From UBA12026 sp035291405 (GTDB lineage: Bacteria > Patescibacteriota > Microgenomatia > UBA8517), in NCBI GenBank assembly GCA_035291405.1, contig DATDSD010000048.1, positions 1-42,344 on the forward strand: 42,344 nucleotides of DNA. Direction: 5' to 3'. Both the position numbers and the translations under genes were made by a program. This document shows positions 8,668 through 17,956 of the stretch, in pieces (the first letter of the stretch is position 1; every line of letters starts with the position of its first letter). The notes under the pieces are model-generated. The model had not been told where the DNA came from. It ran no database searches and saw only the letters and a list, made by a program, of their open reading frames with translations.

Positions 8668-9704
8668 TTTATTATCTCTAATACTTTATTTTTAAAATTT
8701 AAATAATCAAAGTCTTTTGATCTCTGAACAGTAAATTCAGAAATCGATTTGAATTTTCCAGGAACCAAAGCTATCTTTTCTGTCTTGTTTATTAGATCAT
8801 TTATATTTTCCCACAAAAGATAAAGGTTTAAAGGTCCAATAATTTCTTTAAATCCTCCAGAATTAAAAACTAAAGGAACACAGCCTGAGGACATTGCCTC
8901 AATCAAGGTTATTCCAAAATGCTCTACTCCTTCAGGATTTTTAATTTCGTCCATTCCAAAGCCTGCAGCTGACCAAAAATACTTAGACTTACCATAAATT
9001 TCTCTAATTATATTAAAATCAGGGCTTTCAATAATTTCAATATTATAGTTTTTTGACAGTTTTCTTAATTTTTTAACATAATCTCCTACTCCAACTTCAG
9101 TACCACCCGCTAATATTAATTTCCAGTCTTCAAATTTTTTGTTTGTCACCAATTTTTTAAAAGATTTAATTAAAATTTCGTGACCTTTGTTTTGAACAAG
9201 ATTGGAAAACCTTCCAACATAACAAATTTGGTTTTCTTTTCTTTTCGGTTTGAAAAGTTTTACATCAATGGGAGGATATAAAACTTCAGAATTAACTCCA
9301 TATTCTTTATCAATAATTTTTTTAGTGAACTCTGAATTACAAATAATTTTATTCACTCGAAATAGTTTCATCTTATTAAGAAGAGACCTACCATCTACAT
9401 CGTGGAAAGGAACTTGAAAATGGATGTAATTCTTCTTTGCTCTAAGCGTCGGAATACTGCCATCGCTAACCCAAAAACAGATATCATAAGAGTCTCCTCT
9501 GTTAATATTTTTTACAAAATTTATATTTTGAGGAAGTTTTAAGCCAAAACGTGCAATAAGTTTTTCTTTTATCTTTTCTTCTTTCCATTCAATTGAAACA
9601 TCATAACCCAAGTCCTCTGCTAAGACTTTAGCAAAAGATAATGTATATTTTTCTCCGCCTCCTAATGTATCTAGGTACGGATTGTAGATAGCTGCTTTTC
9701 CCAT
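8664..9704 (-). CDS. GT4 glycosyltransferase, ALG11-like
   Basis: This 346-residue GT-B enzyme opens with AAIYNPYLDTLGGGEKY, the Gly-rich acceptor/nucleotide loop found in ALG11-like GT4 proteins. The C-terminal Rossmann half has CYVGRFSNLVQNKG (about 161-174) and the GT4 E-x7-E motif EHFGITLIE (E261 and E269). Members are retaining transferases, often using GDP-mannose. The mannose assignment here is family knowledge, not visible in the sequence. It overlaps the preceding gene by 34 nt; the conserved N-terminal motif starts within the first ten residues, so the overlap is probably real. Confidence 0.8.
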   Translation of the reverse strand: MGKAAIYNPYLDTLGGGEKYTLSFAKVLAEDLGYDVSIEWKEEKIKEKLIARFGLKLPQNINFVKNINRGDSYDICFWVSDGSIPTLRAKKNYIHFQVPFHDVDGRSLLNKMKLFRVNKIICNSEFTKKIIDKEYGVNSEVLYPPIDVKLFKPKRKENQICYVGRFSNLVQNKGHEILIKSFKKLVTNKKFEDWKLILAGGTEVGVGDYVKKLRKLSKNYNIEIIESPDFNIIREIYGKSKYFWSAAGFGMDEIKNPEGVEHFGITLIEAMSSGCVPLVFNSGGFKEIIGPLNLYLLWENINDLINKTEKIALVPGKFKSISEFTVQRSKDFDYLNFKNKVLEIIK

Positions 9705-10396
9705 AATTTTGAATAGCTAATAAGTCTACTATAAATTTGATAAATTCCATAGATAATACCCTTTTTACCATCTAAGAAACATAATTCTTTTACAAACCTC
9801 AAAAAGAATTCTCTTAGGGCAACGGATATGAAACGAATTAAATTCATTTTTGGATGATTTGATTTAAATAACAAATCTCCTTCTATTTCAGACCATTTAT
9901 TGGTTTTTTCTATCATTTCATTAATTGTCATATCTTTATGATGAACAATTGAATTTTCAAGGTGTGCCAATTTACCAGCAAAAATTGGTTCTTCATGCAA
10001 ATCCCCCACCCATTTATTAAAAGTTTCTTTTCTGAAAAGTCTTTTTTGATAATCTGGCCATTGACCACCGTGCTTAAATTCCTGACCAAAAATAAAATTC
10101 CTACGAGGTATTGCGTATGCATTATTTTTGATATTTGAATTTTTAATAATTTTTATTATTTCATCTTTAAGTGCTGAGGTAACTTCTTCATCAGAATCTA
10201 TATATAAAATCCAACTGCCTTTAGATAACTGTAACCCTTTATTTCTCCATTTATCAAAACTTCCATTTAATTTTATTGTATCAACAGTAATTATCTCATC
10301 AGCAAAGGAAACAGAACTTAGACATTTTTTTAAAAGATCTTTATTTATCTTTCCACCCAGAAGAATTATTACTGAGAGGTCTAACGTTTTGCCCAT
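9671..10396 (-). CDS. GT2 glycosyltransferase, WaaE/KdtX-like
   Basis: This 241-residue protein resembles the LPS core beta-1,4-glucosyltransferase WaaE subgroup of GT2. It shows LSVIILLGGKINKDLLKKCL, FADEIITVDT, the DxD region ILYIDSDEEV, the marker IPRRNFIFGQEFKHGGQWPD, and HEEP followed by IVHHKDM. The N-terminal motif NTYNEE of such enzymes is altered to LLGGKIN, so substrate contacts may differ from the related copy at 11289-12200. It overlaps its neighbours by 16 and 34 nt. Predicted to act on a lipid-linked saccharide at the inner face of the membrane; sugar unknown. Confidence 0.75.
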   Translation of the reverse strand: MGKTLDLSVIILLGGKINKDLLKKCLSSVSFADEIITVDTIKLNGSFDKWRNKGLQLSKGSWILYIDSDEEVTSALKDEIIKIIKNSNIKNNAYAIPRRNFIFGQEFKHGGQWPDYQKRLFRKETFNKWVGDLHEEPIFAGKLAHLENSIVHHKDMTINEMIEKTNKWSEIEGDLLFKSNHPKMNLIRFISVALREFFLRFVKELCFLDGKKGIIYGIYQIYSRLISYSKLWEKQLSTIRT

Positions 10397-11325
10397 TGCC
10401 CCATTCCTTTTTTTCCTAAAAGTGCATCAACCGCACCCCATTTTTGCCATGTTCTACCCATAAAAATAAGTCTAATAGTGTCTCTTAAAACTGCGAACTT
10501 AGTTCTTAATTTTGCATACCTTAGTGCAAAGTAGAATCTATTTCTAGTTAAAAAATAATCGTTTGTTGGGCTTCCGGAACCACCTGTTGAAGCTGAAACT
10601 TTATGCCACATACAAGTTGTTGGCACATAATAGGTTTTAAAGCCCTTACTTTTTGCTTTCATTGAAAAATCTGGATCTTCCCAATAAAGGAAAAATGATG
10701 GATCAAGGAAACCTACTTTTTTGAAAACTTCTCTTTTAATAATTAGGACCGCTCCATTTGCAAAATCTGTCTCTTCAATCTTGTCATATTGACCAATGTC
10801 TACTTCATCAACTCCTCTATGAGGGGAATATATATTGTCCCAGTCAAGTATTCCACCAGCATACCAAATAATTTTTCCTAGTTCTTTATTTTTATATCTG
10901 TCTTTGTGAAATTCGTACCCTGAAGCAAAATACATTTTAGGAGATGCTATACCAGCGTCGGGGGTTTTCTCCATAAAATCAACCAACTTAACTACCATAT
11001 CAGAAGGAACTATCACATCATTATTGAGTAGTATTATATAATCAGCTCCTCTTTTTAATGCATCTTTAATACCATAATTATTTCCTCCAGCGTAACCCCT
11101 ATTGGCTCCACTTTGAATAAACTTATATTTCATATTGGGTAGGCTATAATTTTTAAGTTCATTCTCTGTTCCATCTGAAGAATTATTGTCAACTACTATA
11201 CACTCAAGATTAAGGTTTCCCGATTTAAGCACGGCAATATCCTTTAACTCCTCTTTAGTCATAGCAAGAGCATTGGTTGTTAAAATTATTATTGAGACTG
11301 AAGGCTTCTTTTTATTTTTAACCAT
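10381..11325 (-). CDS. GT2 glycosyltransferase, rhamnosyltransferase-like
   Basis: This 314-residue GT2 protein carries VSIIILTTNALAMTKEEL, VVDNNSSDGTENEL, NRGYAGGNNYGI, the DxD region ILLNNDVIVP and the acid motif FFLYWEDPDFSMKAKSKGF. The set is typical of the dTDP-rhamnosyl/galactofuranosyl-like GT2 branch. It lies inside the run of overlapping glycosyltransferases, sharing 37 nt with the gene before it and 16 nt with the gene after it. It probably contributes one linkage of the repeat unit assembled before flipping by the Wzx protein at 14849-16315. Confidence 0.8.
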   Translation of the reverse strand: MVKNKKKPSVSIIILTTNALAMTKEELKDIAVLKSGNLNLECIVVDNNSSDGTENELKNYSLPNMKYKFIQSGANRGYAGGNNYGIKDALKRGADYIILLNNDVIVPSDMVVKLVDFMEKTPDAGIASPKMYFASGYEFHKDRYKNKELGKIIWYAGGILDWDNIYSPHRGVDEVDIGQYDKIEETDFANGAVLIIKREVFKKVGFLDPSFFLYWEDPDFSMKAKSKGFKTYYVPTTCMWHKVSASTGGSGSPTNDYFLTRNRFYFALRYAKLRTKFAVLRDTIRLIFMGRTWQKWGAVDALLGKKGMGQWAKR

Positions 11326-12200
11326 ATTGTTTTAATAAAATTATTACTTTCCCTAATTTCTGATTCAACAAACCACCAATTTATTTCTCTAAATGATTTT
11401 CTAAACTCTGGTTCAATTTCCGACAGACTGATTTTTTTCTTTTTGAAATCTTGTTTTTGCCAAAGTTTGGTATAAAGAACAACTTCGGACAATGACTGTA
11501 AAAGTGAAAGGGCCAAACCATGTAAACCGTCTTTATATCCACTCTCATAAAAGTATCGCCTTAGAAATTCCGATAGAGGTTTTCCTATTAACATAGTCCA
11601 AACAAATTCGACTCCTTTTCTATTAAGTTCCCTTGCCTGGACCGTGGTATATCTGTTCATTCTGGTTACATATTCCTCCAAAGATGAATAGGCTTTGTGT
11701 TTTATGGCCAATTCCTCACTTATTGGTAAATCATAACCTTTGCCAGTAGTCATTGGAACCGAATGAATTACTTGATTCCATGAAACACTTCCCCTTTTAA
11801 AAAATCTTATATTCATATCCGGCCACCAACCTGTGTGTTTCATCCACTTCCCAAAAATAATATTCTTTCTGGGAATTCTATAAAAGTCAGCAACAGGTTT
11901 TTTTACTTCTTTTTTTAGAAAAAGTTTTAAACTTTCTGACAATTCTTCATCTGGATCTAAAAGTATTATCCACTCATTTTTAGCCTTACTGATGGCAAAA
12001 TTTCTAGCAGGCTCGACAAATTGAAGTTTTTTATGCCTAAATACTTTTGCACCAAAACTTTTAGCAATCTCACGAGTTGTGTCAGTTGACATCATATCTA
12101 CAACAACTATTTCATTAGCAAAACCCTTTAAAGAAGATAAAGTTCTGGTTAACCTTCTTTCTTCATTATAGGTATTGATTACTGCTGAGATTTTAGGCAT
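11289..12200 (-). CDS. GT2 glycosyltransferase, WaaE-like
   Basis: This protein of 303 residues from the chosen start has ISAVINTYNEERRLTRTL, ANEIVVVDMMSTDTT, the DxD region ILLDPDEELS, then IPRKNIIFGKWMKHTGWWPD and HSVPM, all hallmarks of the WaaE/KdtX subgroup. The frame stays open upstream to a TTG at 12230, but ATG 12200 is preferred: it begins right before the conserved PKISAVINTYNEE, and a perfect extended -10 (TGTTATAAT) lies inside the would-be extension, 9 nt upstream. It heads the operon of six glycosyltransferases running to 6448. Confidence 0.8.
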   Translation of the reverse strand: MPKISAVINTYNEERRLTRTLSSLKGFANEIVVVDMMSTDTTREIAKSFGAKVFRHKKLQFVEPARNFAISKAKNEWIILLDPDEELSESLKLFLKKEVKKPVADFYRIPRKNIIFGKWMKHTGWWPDMNIRFFKRGSVSWNQVIHSVPMTTGKGYDLPISEELAIKHKAYSSLEEYVTRMNRYTTVQARELNRKGVEFVWTMLIGKPLSEFLRRYFYESGYKDGLHGLALSLLQSLSEVVLYTKLWQKQDFKKKKISLSEIEPEFRKSFREINWWFVESEIRESNNFIKTIWLKIKRSLQSQ

Positions 12201-12209
12201 ATTTAGAAT

Positions 12210-12218
12210 ATTATAACA
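12210..12218 (-). promoter_or_regulatory. Extended -10 (TGTTATAAT) of leaderless promoter
   Basis: This is a consensus extended -10: TG, one base, TATAAT. It ends 9 nt before ATG 12200. It sits between two genes on the same strand and would start the glycosyltransferase operon independently of the upstream 13994 gene. Confidence 0.65.
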
Positions 12219-12239
12219 GTTTCGAATCAAACCTGTATG

Positions 12240-13994
12240 CTATTTGTTAGAAAATATAGTAACTTCTTTATTCTCAAAAATCTTTGTTAAACCTAGTTGA
12301 GAATCTCCCAAATATGCATGTTGATAGGTATTTCCTGGTAGGTTTTTTAACCAGTAAACATAGGCTATATTATTATCTTTTAAAAATTGCCTTGCCTTTT
12401 TCTCGTCAGATTCTTCATACCAGTCTAAAACGTCTTGTCTTCGTTTTTTCCAATCATAACCCATTATGTTTAAATTTACTTCGTCTTCTAAAAATACATC
12501 TTTTTGGGAAAAGGCAGACACATAAGCTGTTGATTCATATAGAAAAAGTGGTCTTGGTGGGTTACTCTCCGCCTGTTTTGCCATAATAGCATCAAATGGA
12601 TAAGTAAGGACTACACCTTGCGGTTGGTCTTTTAAAAAATCTAAAGCTTCCATTTCAAGGGTTGATATCTTCGCCTGTGGCATTAGTGGTAAATAGTGTT
12701 GCATGGTAGACCAAACTCCTAAGATCGTAAATAATAATATAAAAATTATCAAAAATCTTCTAAACACGTATTTAAGCTTTTCCAAAAGTAAACTCGTTGA
12801 AATACCGGCAAGGATTGAGAAGAAAAATAAATAATAGTAAAAAAATTGAATAGTATTCCAAGGAGTTCCTCTTTGAACGAAAAACATGGGAATTAAAATA
12901 GCTGCGATTAATATTGAGAAAATAAATATCATTACATCATTAATCTTTTCTTTTCTTTTTAGAATTCTTACTACAAAATCAAAACCGATAATTCTTAACC
13001 CCATATTTCCAATTATAAAAATAATAAATGATATTCCGTAAAAAATTATTCCCTTAAGCCAAATTTTTCCCATCTTATAAGTAGTCATTGCAGAATAAAA
13101 CTTCTCCCAACCCAATCTGTCAGAATAAGACATTAGTGTTTCCAAAAACCAAAATGGTTGCCACTGAATAGAATTTGAAGCTTCTTTATTAAATGGAATA
13201 AATAATAATATAGATATCAAAATCGAAGAAAGGAAAAGATACAATATTTTTGGACTTCTTTTAAAAGTAATGTTGTATATTGCAACCAGAAAGAGTCCCC
13301 CCAAAACAAGTAGACCGGCATAAACTTTAATCTGGATTAATAAACCAAACATTAAAGCGATTAGTATAAAATATTTAATGGAAGAATTTTTTAAGTATTT
13401 TATTAAGAACAAGAGCCCCCAGAGTATAAAAATTAAGGATAGTGCAAATGGAGGATTTATAAGCGTTGAGGAAGACTGAGAAGACCAAAACATAGATTCA
13501 CCAGTAATTACCCTATCCCTTAAGTATGTAACGACAAACCCAAAACTGCTGCCAAAAAAAACAAAAAATAAAGCCCATAAACTTTCATTTGTTGATCTTC
13601 TCCATTCGTATACAAATTTATAAACCAATATACCTATAAGGATTGAAAAGATAATGGGTAAAATCTGAAAATAAAGAATACTTATAGGAATACTAGTTAT
13701 TTTATTTAGTAAAGCAAGCAATAAATCAAAACCGAGATGATAATTTTTTAAAGCAAAACCTGAAAAAACAGGGTTATCTAAACTTCCTCTTGAGAGGGAT
13801 TCTGCTAGTGCAATGTGCCAAATGCCATCATGCCCATTTGCGCCCCAGAAACCAACACCGTAAGGATAATTTAATCCATTTCTGACCATGGTCAAAGACC
13901 ACAATAAAACACCAACGATAAAGGTTATTATTGTAAAATAGTAGGGTCTATTTTTTTGTATTGTTATCCGAATTTTACTTATTTTTGTCCCCAT
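12240..13994 (-). CDS. Large multi-pass membrane protein, probable GT-C glycosyltransferase
   Basis: This 584-residue protein has about 11-12 hydrophobic helices and a soluble C-terminal outer domain (about 440-584). The first outer loop is long and contains FWGANGHDGIWHIALAESLS, with an Asp that could serve as the GT-C catalytic base. The C-terminal part has ALDFLKDQPQGVVLTYP and ends ...EVTIFSNK. The layout matches uncharacterised GT-C/DUF-type proteins in CPR polysaccharide loci; no named family was recognised with confidence. It overlaps the upstream methyltransferase by 16 nt, so it is translationally coupled to it. The acceptor is unknown. Confidence 0.6.
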   Translation of the reverse strand: MGTKISKIRITIQKNRPYYFTIITFIVGVLLWSLTMVRNGLNYPYGVGFWGANGHDGIWHIALAESLSRGSLDNPVFSGFALKNYHLGFDLLLALLNKITSIPISILYFQILPIIFSILIGILVYKFVYEWRRSTNESLWALFFVFFGSSFGFVVTYLRDRVITGESMFWSSQSSSTLINPPFALSLIFILWGLLFLIKYLKNSSIKYFILIALMFGLLIQIKVYAGLLVLGGLFLVAIYNITFKRSPKILYLFLSSILISILLFIPFNKEASNSIQWQPFWFLETLMSYSDRLGWEKFYSAMTTYKMGKIWLKGIIFYGISFIIFIIGNMGLRIIGFDFVVRILKRKEKINDVMIFIFSILIAAILIPMFFVQRGTPWNTIQFFYYYLFFFSILAGISTSLLLEKLKYVFRRFLIIFILLFTILGVWSTMQHYLPLMPQAKISTLEMEALDFLKDQPQGVVLTYPFDAIMAKQAESNPPRPLFLYESTAYVSAFSQKDVFLEDEVNLNIMGYDWKKRRQDVLDWYEESDEKKARQFLKDNNIAYVYWLKNLPGNTYQHAYLGDSQLGLTKIFENKEVTIFSNK

Positions 13995-14845
13995 GCTTCA
14001 ATTTCACCGGTATATGCTTTAAATGCAATATCTTTGATTTTTGACTTAGAAATTAATTTCAATAAATTTTCAAATACAAATGGAGAATAGTATTTTAATC
14101 GATTAAGAACATACTCTATGCTTAAAACATGATAGGTCCTTCTTGTTTCAATATTTTTGTATCCCGTTTTTTCTAATGCCAATCGCAATGATTTTTGAGA
14201 AAAATACATAATGTGTTCGCCTGGTTTGTAATGGTACCAAAGACCCTTTAATAATTTATGCCATAGGCCACCGACATCCGGAGTAACCAAAAAAATATAA
14301 CCTTTGCTTTTTAATAATTTATAGGATGTTCTAAGTTCATAAAGAGGATCTTCAACATGCTCTATAACATCTTGATATGCGATTGCATCAAATGAATTTG
14401 GTTTAAAATCTGCTTTATCTAATGTTGTATTTTTAACATCCAACCCTCTTTTTTTTGCAAACTCGTATGCAAATTTTGAAACTTCAACACCGTAAATATC
14501 TTTCCAACCTTCTTCCTTAGCAGCCATTAAACAATCCCCCAAGGCACAGCCAACATCTAAAAAATTTTTCTTTCCGCCGATTCTTTTTTGTAATTTATTA
14601 AGTCTGTCTGTAAATGTCTTTCTATTAACTCTCATGCCTTCATAATAATTTGCATATCCGCCTTTTGGATTTTGGTTTTGAAAGTAAGATTTATCATACT
14701 GAGCCAAAACATTTTCAGAAGGAAAAAAGTCCCAAACAAATGAACAATTATTACACTTAGCCAATTTATATCCATGCATAGCCCAATACTCTAAAGTATT
14801 TTTGTTTCCACAAATCAAGCAAACATGTTTATTTTGTTTAATCAT
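13979..14845 (-). CDS. SAM-dependent methyltransferase with N-terminal zinc ribbon
   Basis: This 288-residue class I methyltransferase starts with a treble-clef/zinc-ribbon pattern C9-x2-C12 ... C31-x2-C34, as in the Methyltransf_23 proteins that modify sugars or sugar nucleotides in polysaccharide clusters. Motif I is FLDVGCALGD (95-104), followed by IYGVEVSKFAYEFAKKRG, DAIAYQDVIEHVEDP and FLVTPDVGG. It probably methylates a sugar of the lipid-linked glycan, possibly capping the chain. It is 3 nt downstream of the flippase gene and overlaps the next gene by 16 nt, so it belongs to the operon 16315-12240. Confidence 0.8.
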   Translation of the reverse strand: MIKQNKHVCLICGNKNTLEYWAMHGYKLAKCNNCSFVWDFFPSENVLAQYDKSYFQNQNPKGGYANYYEGMRVNRKTFTDRLNKLQKRIGGKKNFLDVGCALGDCLMAAKEEGWKDIYGVEVSKFAYEFAKKRGLDVKNTTLDKADFKPNSFDAIAYQDVIEHVEDPLYELRTSYKLLKSKGYIFLVTPDVGGLWHKLLKGLWYHYKPGEHIMYFSQKSLRLALEKTGYKNIETRRTYHVLSIEYVLNRLKYYSPFVFENLLKLISKSKIKDIAFKAYTGEIEAWGQK

Positions 14846-14848
14846 TTG

Positions 14849-16315
14849 CTAATTTCGATTAAAAATGGTTTTAAAGCTTTTTTTAGCATCTTCAACTAAA
14901 CTTACCCCAATCATCGAAACTATTGAGACTGCATAGGTAATTACTCCTGCTAGAGTTAGAATTCCTAATGAATAAAAACTCACTGATAAGAATTTCTTAA
15001 GAAAAATCAAAACTAAAAACATAATTAAAGATGCAACTAACGGTTTAATTATTGAATCATAGATTGAAAAATTAACATATTTTTTAGCGATATATATAGC
15101 AACGATTGAAGAAAGTCCCACCAAACTATATCCAATAGATGCTCCATTTACTCCAAACTTAATCGCCAACAGTGGTATAAGCGCCCAAGTTAATACTGTC
15201 CACATAATCATTAAGTAAAAAGTTATTTTAATTTTACCAATAGCATTTAATAAATTAGTTAATTGAGTAGTAGCGGCCGCAAATGCAAAGTTAATTGATA
15301 CAAAGATTAAAGGAACTAGTGCAATGGTCCATTTATTATATTTAGGAATAAGTTCTACAATCCAAGGCATTAATATAATAATTCCCACTAAACTTGGAAA
15401 AACCAGTAAACAAATGAAAAATATCGATCTTGTTACACTTCGTTCCAAATGATCCTTTTCTAATTGTAATCTGGAAAAAGCAGGAAAGGTAACACGTGTA
15501 ACTGTATCCATAAAAAAGGTTAGCGGTAATCGCGCTACTTTTTGAGCAAAGGAAAGTACACCAATACCAATCGGGCCAATAATTCCACCCAATATAAGTA
15601 CCATTCCATCATCTTTAAATGTAGCTAGAAGAGTATTTACTTGATATGGAACACCAAATTTAAATAATCCCTTTAAGGTTGATGTAGAAAAAGCAAATCC
15701 TAGTCTCCAAGGCTGAATCCAATAAATTGTAACTAGGCCAACTAAACTTCTAACAACAACTGCAATAGTAAAACTGGTAATACCAAATCCTTTCATTGCT
15801 AAAAATACTAAAATAATATTATAAACAAATGTTTCTAATATTTGAGGGAAAACTAATTTAACAAACTCTAATTTTCTTTCCAATAAAACAGATGGAATAC
15901 TTTTAAAAGAAGATATCCAAAGTGAAAAACCTAATGCATATAAAAGATATTTTCCAGAAACCGTAAGAGAATAGTGACTTACAATTAATGGTGAAAAGAA
16001 AATCAGTAAGATGAGAAGTATTAACATCAGAATTTGTTGAACAGTGAAGGTTGTTTTAAGGTCAGTTTCGGATGGAGCATCCTTTTTCTGAATGAGAGCA
16101 GCTGCTAAACCAATATCAGAGAAATATGTCAAAAAATTAACAACCGCAGAAACTATTGCAAAAACTCCAAATTCACTAACACCAAGATAAGCAAAAAGAA
16201 GAAGTTGTGCAACTAGCGAGACAATTTGTAAAACCAAAGTCCTGCCAGTTAAAACAACCACTCCCCTGACAGATCGCGATTTTACATCATGAATTGACAA
16301 GTTTTCATTATCCAC
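14849..16315 (-). CDS. Wzx-type oligosaccharide flippase (MOP superfamily), GTG start
   Basis: This 488-residue protein has about 14 hydrophobic helices with no large soluble domain, the standard size of Wzx/WzxC/RfbX flippases. The N-terminal part VRGVVVLTGRTLVLQIVSLV followed by FGVFAIVSAVVNFLTYFSDIGL (first helices) is typical of the polysaccharide-synthesis branch of the MOP superfamily. It moves undecaprenyl-diphosphate-linked repeat units across the membrane, linking the cytoplasmic GT2/GT4 cluster to the outer GT-C enzymes. The start is GTG at 16315; TGTTACAAT lies 6 nt upstream. It leads an operon with the methyltransferase and the 12240 gene. Confidence 0.85.
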   Translation of the reverse strand: MDNENLSIHDVKSRSVRGVVVLTGRTLVLQIVSLVAQLLLFAYLGVSEFGVFAIVSAVVNFLTYFSDIGLAAALIQKKDAPSETDLKTTFTVQQILMLILLILLIFFSPLIVSHYSLTVSGKYLLYALGFSLWISSFKSIPSVLLERKLEFVKLVFPQILETFVYNIILVFLAMKGFGITSFTIAVVVRSLVGLVTIYWIQPWRLGFAFSTSTLKGLFKFGVPYQVNTLLATFKDDGMVLILGGIIGPIGIGVLSFAQKVARLPLTFFMDTVTRVTFPAFSRLQLEKDHLERSVTRSIFFICLLVFPSLVGIIILMPWIVELIPKYNKWTIALVPLIFVSINFAFAAATTQLTNLLNAIGKIKITFYLMIMWTVLTWALIPLLAIKFGVNGASIGYSLVGLSSIVAIYIAKKYVNFSIYDSIIKPLVASLIMFLVLIFLKKFLSVSFYSLGILTLAGVITYAVSIVSMIGVSLVEDAKKSFKTIFNRN

Positions 16316-16321
16316 AGCTAA

Positions 16322-16330
16322 ATTGTAACA
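16322..16330 (-). promoter_or_regulatory. Extended -10 (TGTTACAAT) before GTG 16315
   Basis: TG, one base, TACAAT, ending 6 nt before the GTG start of the flippase gene. It predicts a leaderless GTG-initiated mRNA and supports the unusual start codon. Confidence 0.6.
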
Positions 16331-16339
16331 TCTTGAGGG

Positions 16340-17899
16340 TTACTTTTTTAGTTCAAAAAGATAAAGCTCTTCTTGTGGACCATATATGCCGTATTGATCT
16401 GAATCTGTAAGTCTTAAAGCTTTTGGAAACTTTCTAATTAATGTGAAACCCTGTTCTTCCGCATCCGCCCTAAATCTTGATTTATTAATAACCAAATAGG
16501 TTTTATTTCCTGCCTCAATCGACTCTTTTAAGCTTTTTGGTGTGTCAACAATAATAACACCCACACCTATAACGATAACGTTATCAAGATCATTTAGATA
16601 TATTTGTAATCCATCTGGCAAAGTACCGAAATATCCTTCTGTACCAACAACTATTTGTTTTCCTGGATTTTTTGCTTCCTCGTCTTTTAAGTAATCTGCA
16701 ACTTCTTTTATACCTTGTCCTGCAGTCCATTCTTCCAAATACCCAGATCTTTCTCCTCTTGGAAGATTTGCTTTTTCAGGATTGTTCCAAAGATAATAGT
16801 TAAATTGCATAGCCTGAAAAATAAATATAACCAATATAAAAGCAATAAACCTCTTTAAGATTCTTGATTCAGTTAAGAAAGCCATCGCCACAATAATAAA
16901 AAGGTATGGAAAGATAAAAAACATGTATCTAGCTGTAAATACTCTAGCTAATTCTGACTGAATAAATAAAGGGAAGATTGACCAAAGAAGTAAAATAAAA
17001 GCTTCTTTAATATATTTCTTTAATCCAAAATATATACCCAAGAAAAATAACGGGATCAACATAAATGGACCCATTTTAATAATCCAAACTCCAAAATCTT
17101 TTAAGTATGGAATTAATGGATCAAAAAAATTAGTCCATATATGACTAACCGGCAATACATAGTCCCCTGTTCTAGAGTTTAATAACTCAAAATTGGGCCC
17201 AAGTCTTTGGATATTATACATACCAAAAGCTAAGACATAGGTGACTGTTAGAAGCGCAGAAAGTTTAAAAAATTGAGTTACTATTTCATTTTTCTTTTTT
17301 GACCAAGGAATTAGTACCCAAAAGCTTGGCAAAAGAATTGCAAAAAATATTGCAGGTGATTTAGTTAACACAGCAAATCCTAAGAAAAATCCTGTAATTA
17401 ATGCAAGATCAAGTCTTTTATATCTTGCAGTTAAGACACCAAAAATAGCTGTCCAGATACCAAACATTGAAAGCATTGAATCAACTAAAGCCATTCTGTC
17501 AAAAAATACAGCAAACGGTGAAACACTGTAAAGAAAAGTTGAAATTAATGAAACTTTCTTATTCTTTAGTAAAAGATAGCTTAAAGTAAATATCCCTACA
17601 ATTGTTCCTAAACCAGTAACAATTGAAACTAATCTACCAATGAATAAAGGGTCAGAAAAATATTTAATGAGAAACATTAAAACCCACATAAACATAGGTT
17701 GTTTACCATCAGATAAAGGTAAAAATCTTAAAGTGGGTTCATTTGCCATTACCTGTGCCCACCTAACATAAATTGCTTCATCAACAAAAATTGGCAATTT
17801 CGTGAGATTGTAAAATCTAACAAAAAATCCAATCAAAATAATTGCAAGCAACCCAAACCCTGTCCAGTTCCATTCACGAAATATTTTTTTGAAGTCCAT
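16340..17899 (-). CDS. GT39/ArnT-like polyprenyl-phosphate-sugar glycosyltransferase
   Basis: From ATG 17899 this is 519 residues. It has a GT-C core of about 11 helices and a C-terminal outer domain. The first outer loop reads LPIFVDEAIYVRWAQ with the acidic DE pair seen in PMT/ArnT-type enzymes, then DGKQPMFMWVL. Enzymes of this fold move a sugar from polyprenyl phosphate to a lipid, glycan or protein outside the membrane. The frame extends upstream to a GTG at 17917, but that region holds an extended -10 (TGATAATAT) ending 8 nt before ATG 17899, so the shorter start is preferred. The next gene on this strand starts 25 nt downstream with its own promoter. Confidence 0.8.
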   Translation of the reverse strand: MDFKKIFREWNWTGFGLLAIILIGFFVRFYNLTKLPIFVDEAIYVRWAQVMANEPTLRFLPLSDGKQPMFMWVLMFLIKYFSDPLFIGRLVSIVTGLGTIVGIFTLSYLLLKNKKVSLISTFLYSVSPFAVFFDRMALVDSMLSMFGIWTAIFGVLTARYKRLDLALITGFFLGFAVLTKSPAIFFAILLPSFWVLIPWSKKKNEIVTQFFKLSALLTVTYVLAFGMYNIQRLGPNFELLNSRTGDYVLPVSHIWTNFFDPLIPYLKDFGVWIIKMGPFMLIPLFFLGIYFGLKKYIKEAFILLLWSIFPLFIQSELARVFTARYMFFIFPYLFIIVAMAFLTESRILKRFIAFILVIFIFQAMQFNYYLWNNPEKANLPRGERSGYLEEWTAGQGIKEVADYLKDEEAKNPGKQIVVGTEGYFGTLPDGLQIYLNDLDNVIVIGVGVIIVDTPKSLKESIEAGNKTYLVINKSRFRADAEEQGFTLIRKFPKALRLTDSDQYGIYGPQEELYLFELKK

Positions 17900-17907
17900 A
17901 TAATCAA

Positions 17908-17916
17908 ATATTATCA
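17908..17916 (-). promoter_or_regulatory. Extended -10 (TGATAATAT) before ATG 17899
   Basis: TG, one base, TAATAT, ending 8 nt before ATG 17899. It overlaps the longer reading frame and so argues against the upstream GTG start. Confidence 0.55.
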
Positions 17917-17956
17917 CAAATAAATAAACTATTTTAATCTTAATTCGAAAGAATAA

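Noticed and set aside
8228..8695. 155-codon plus-strand reading frame
   Set aside because: It lies opposite a well-supported GT2 gene, shows no domain and is an antisense shadow of AT-rich coding sequence.
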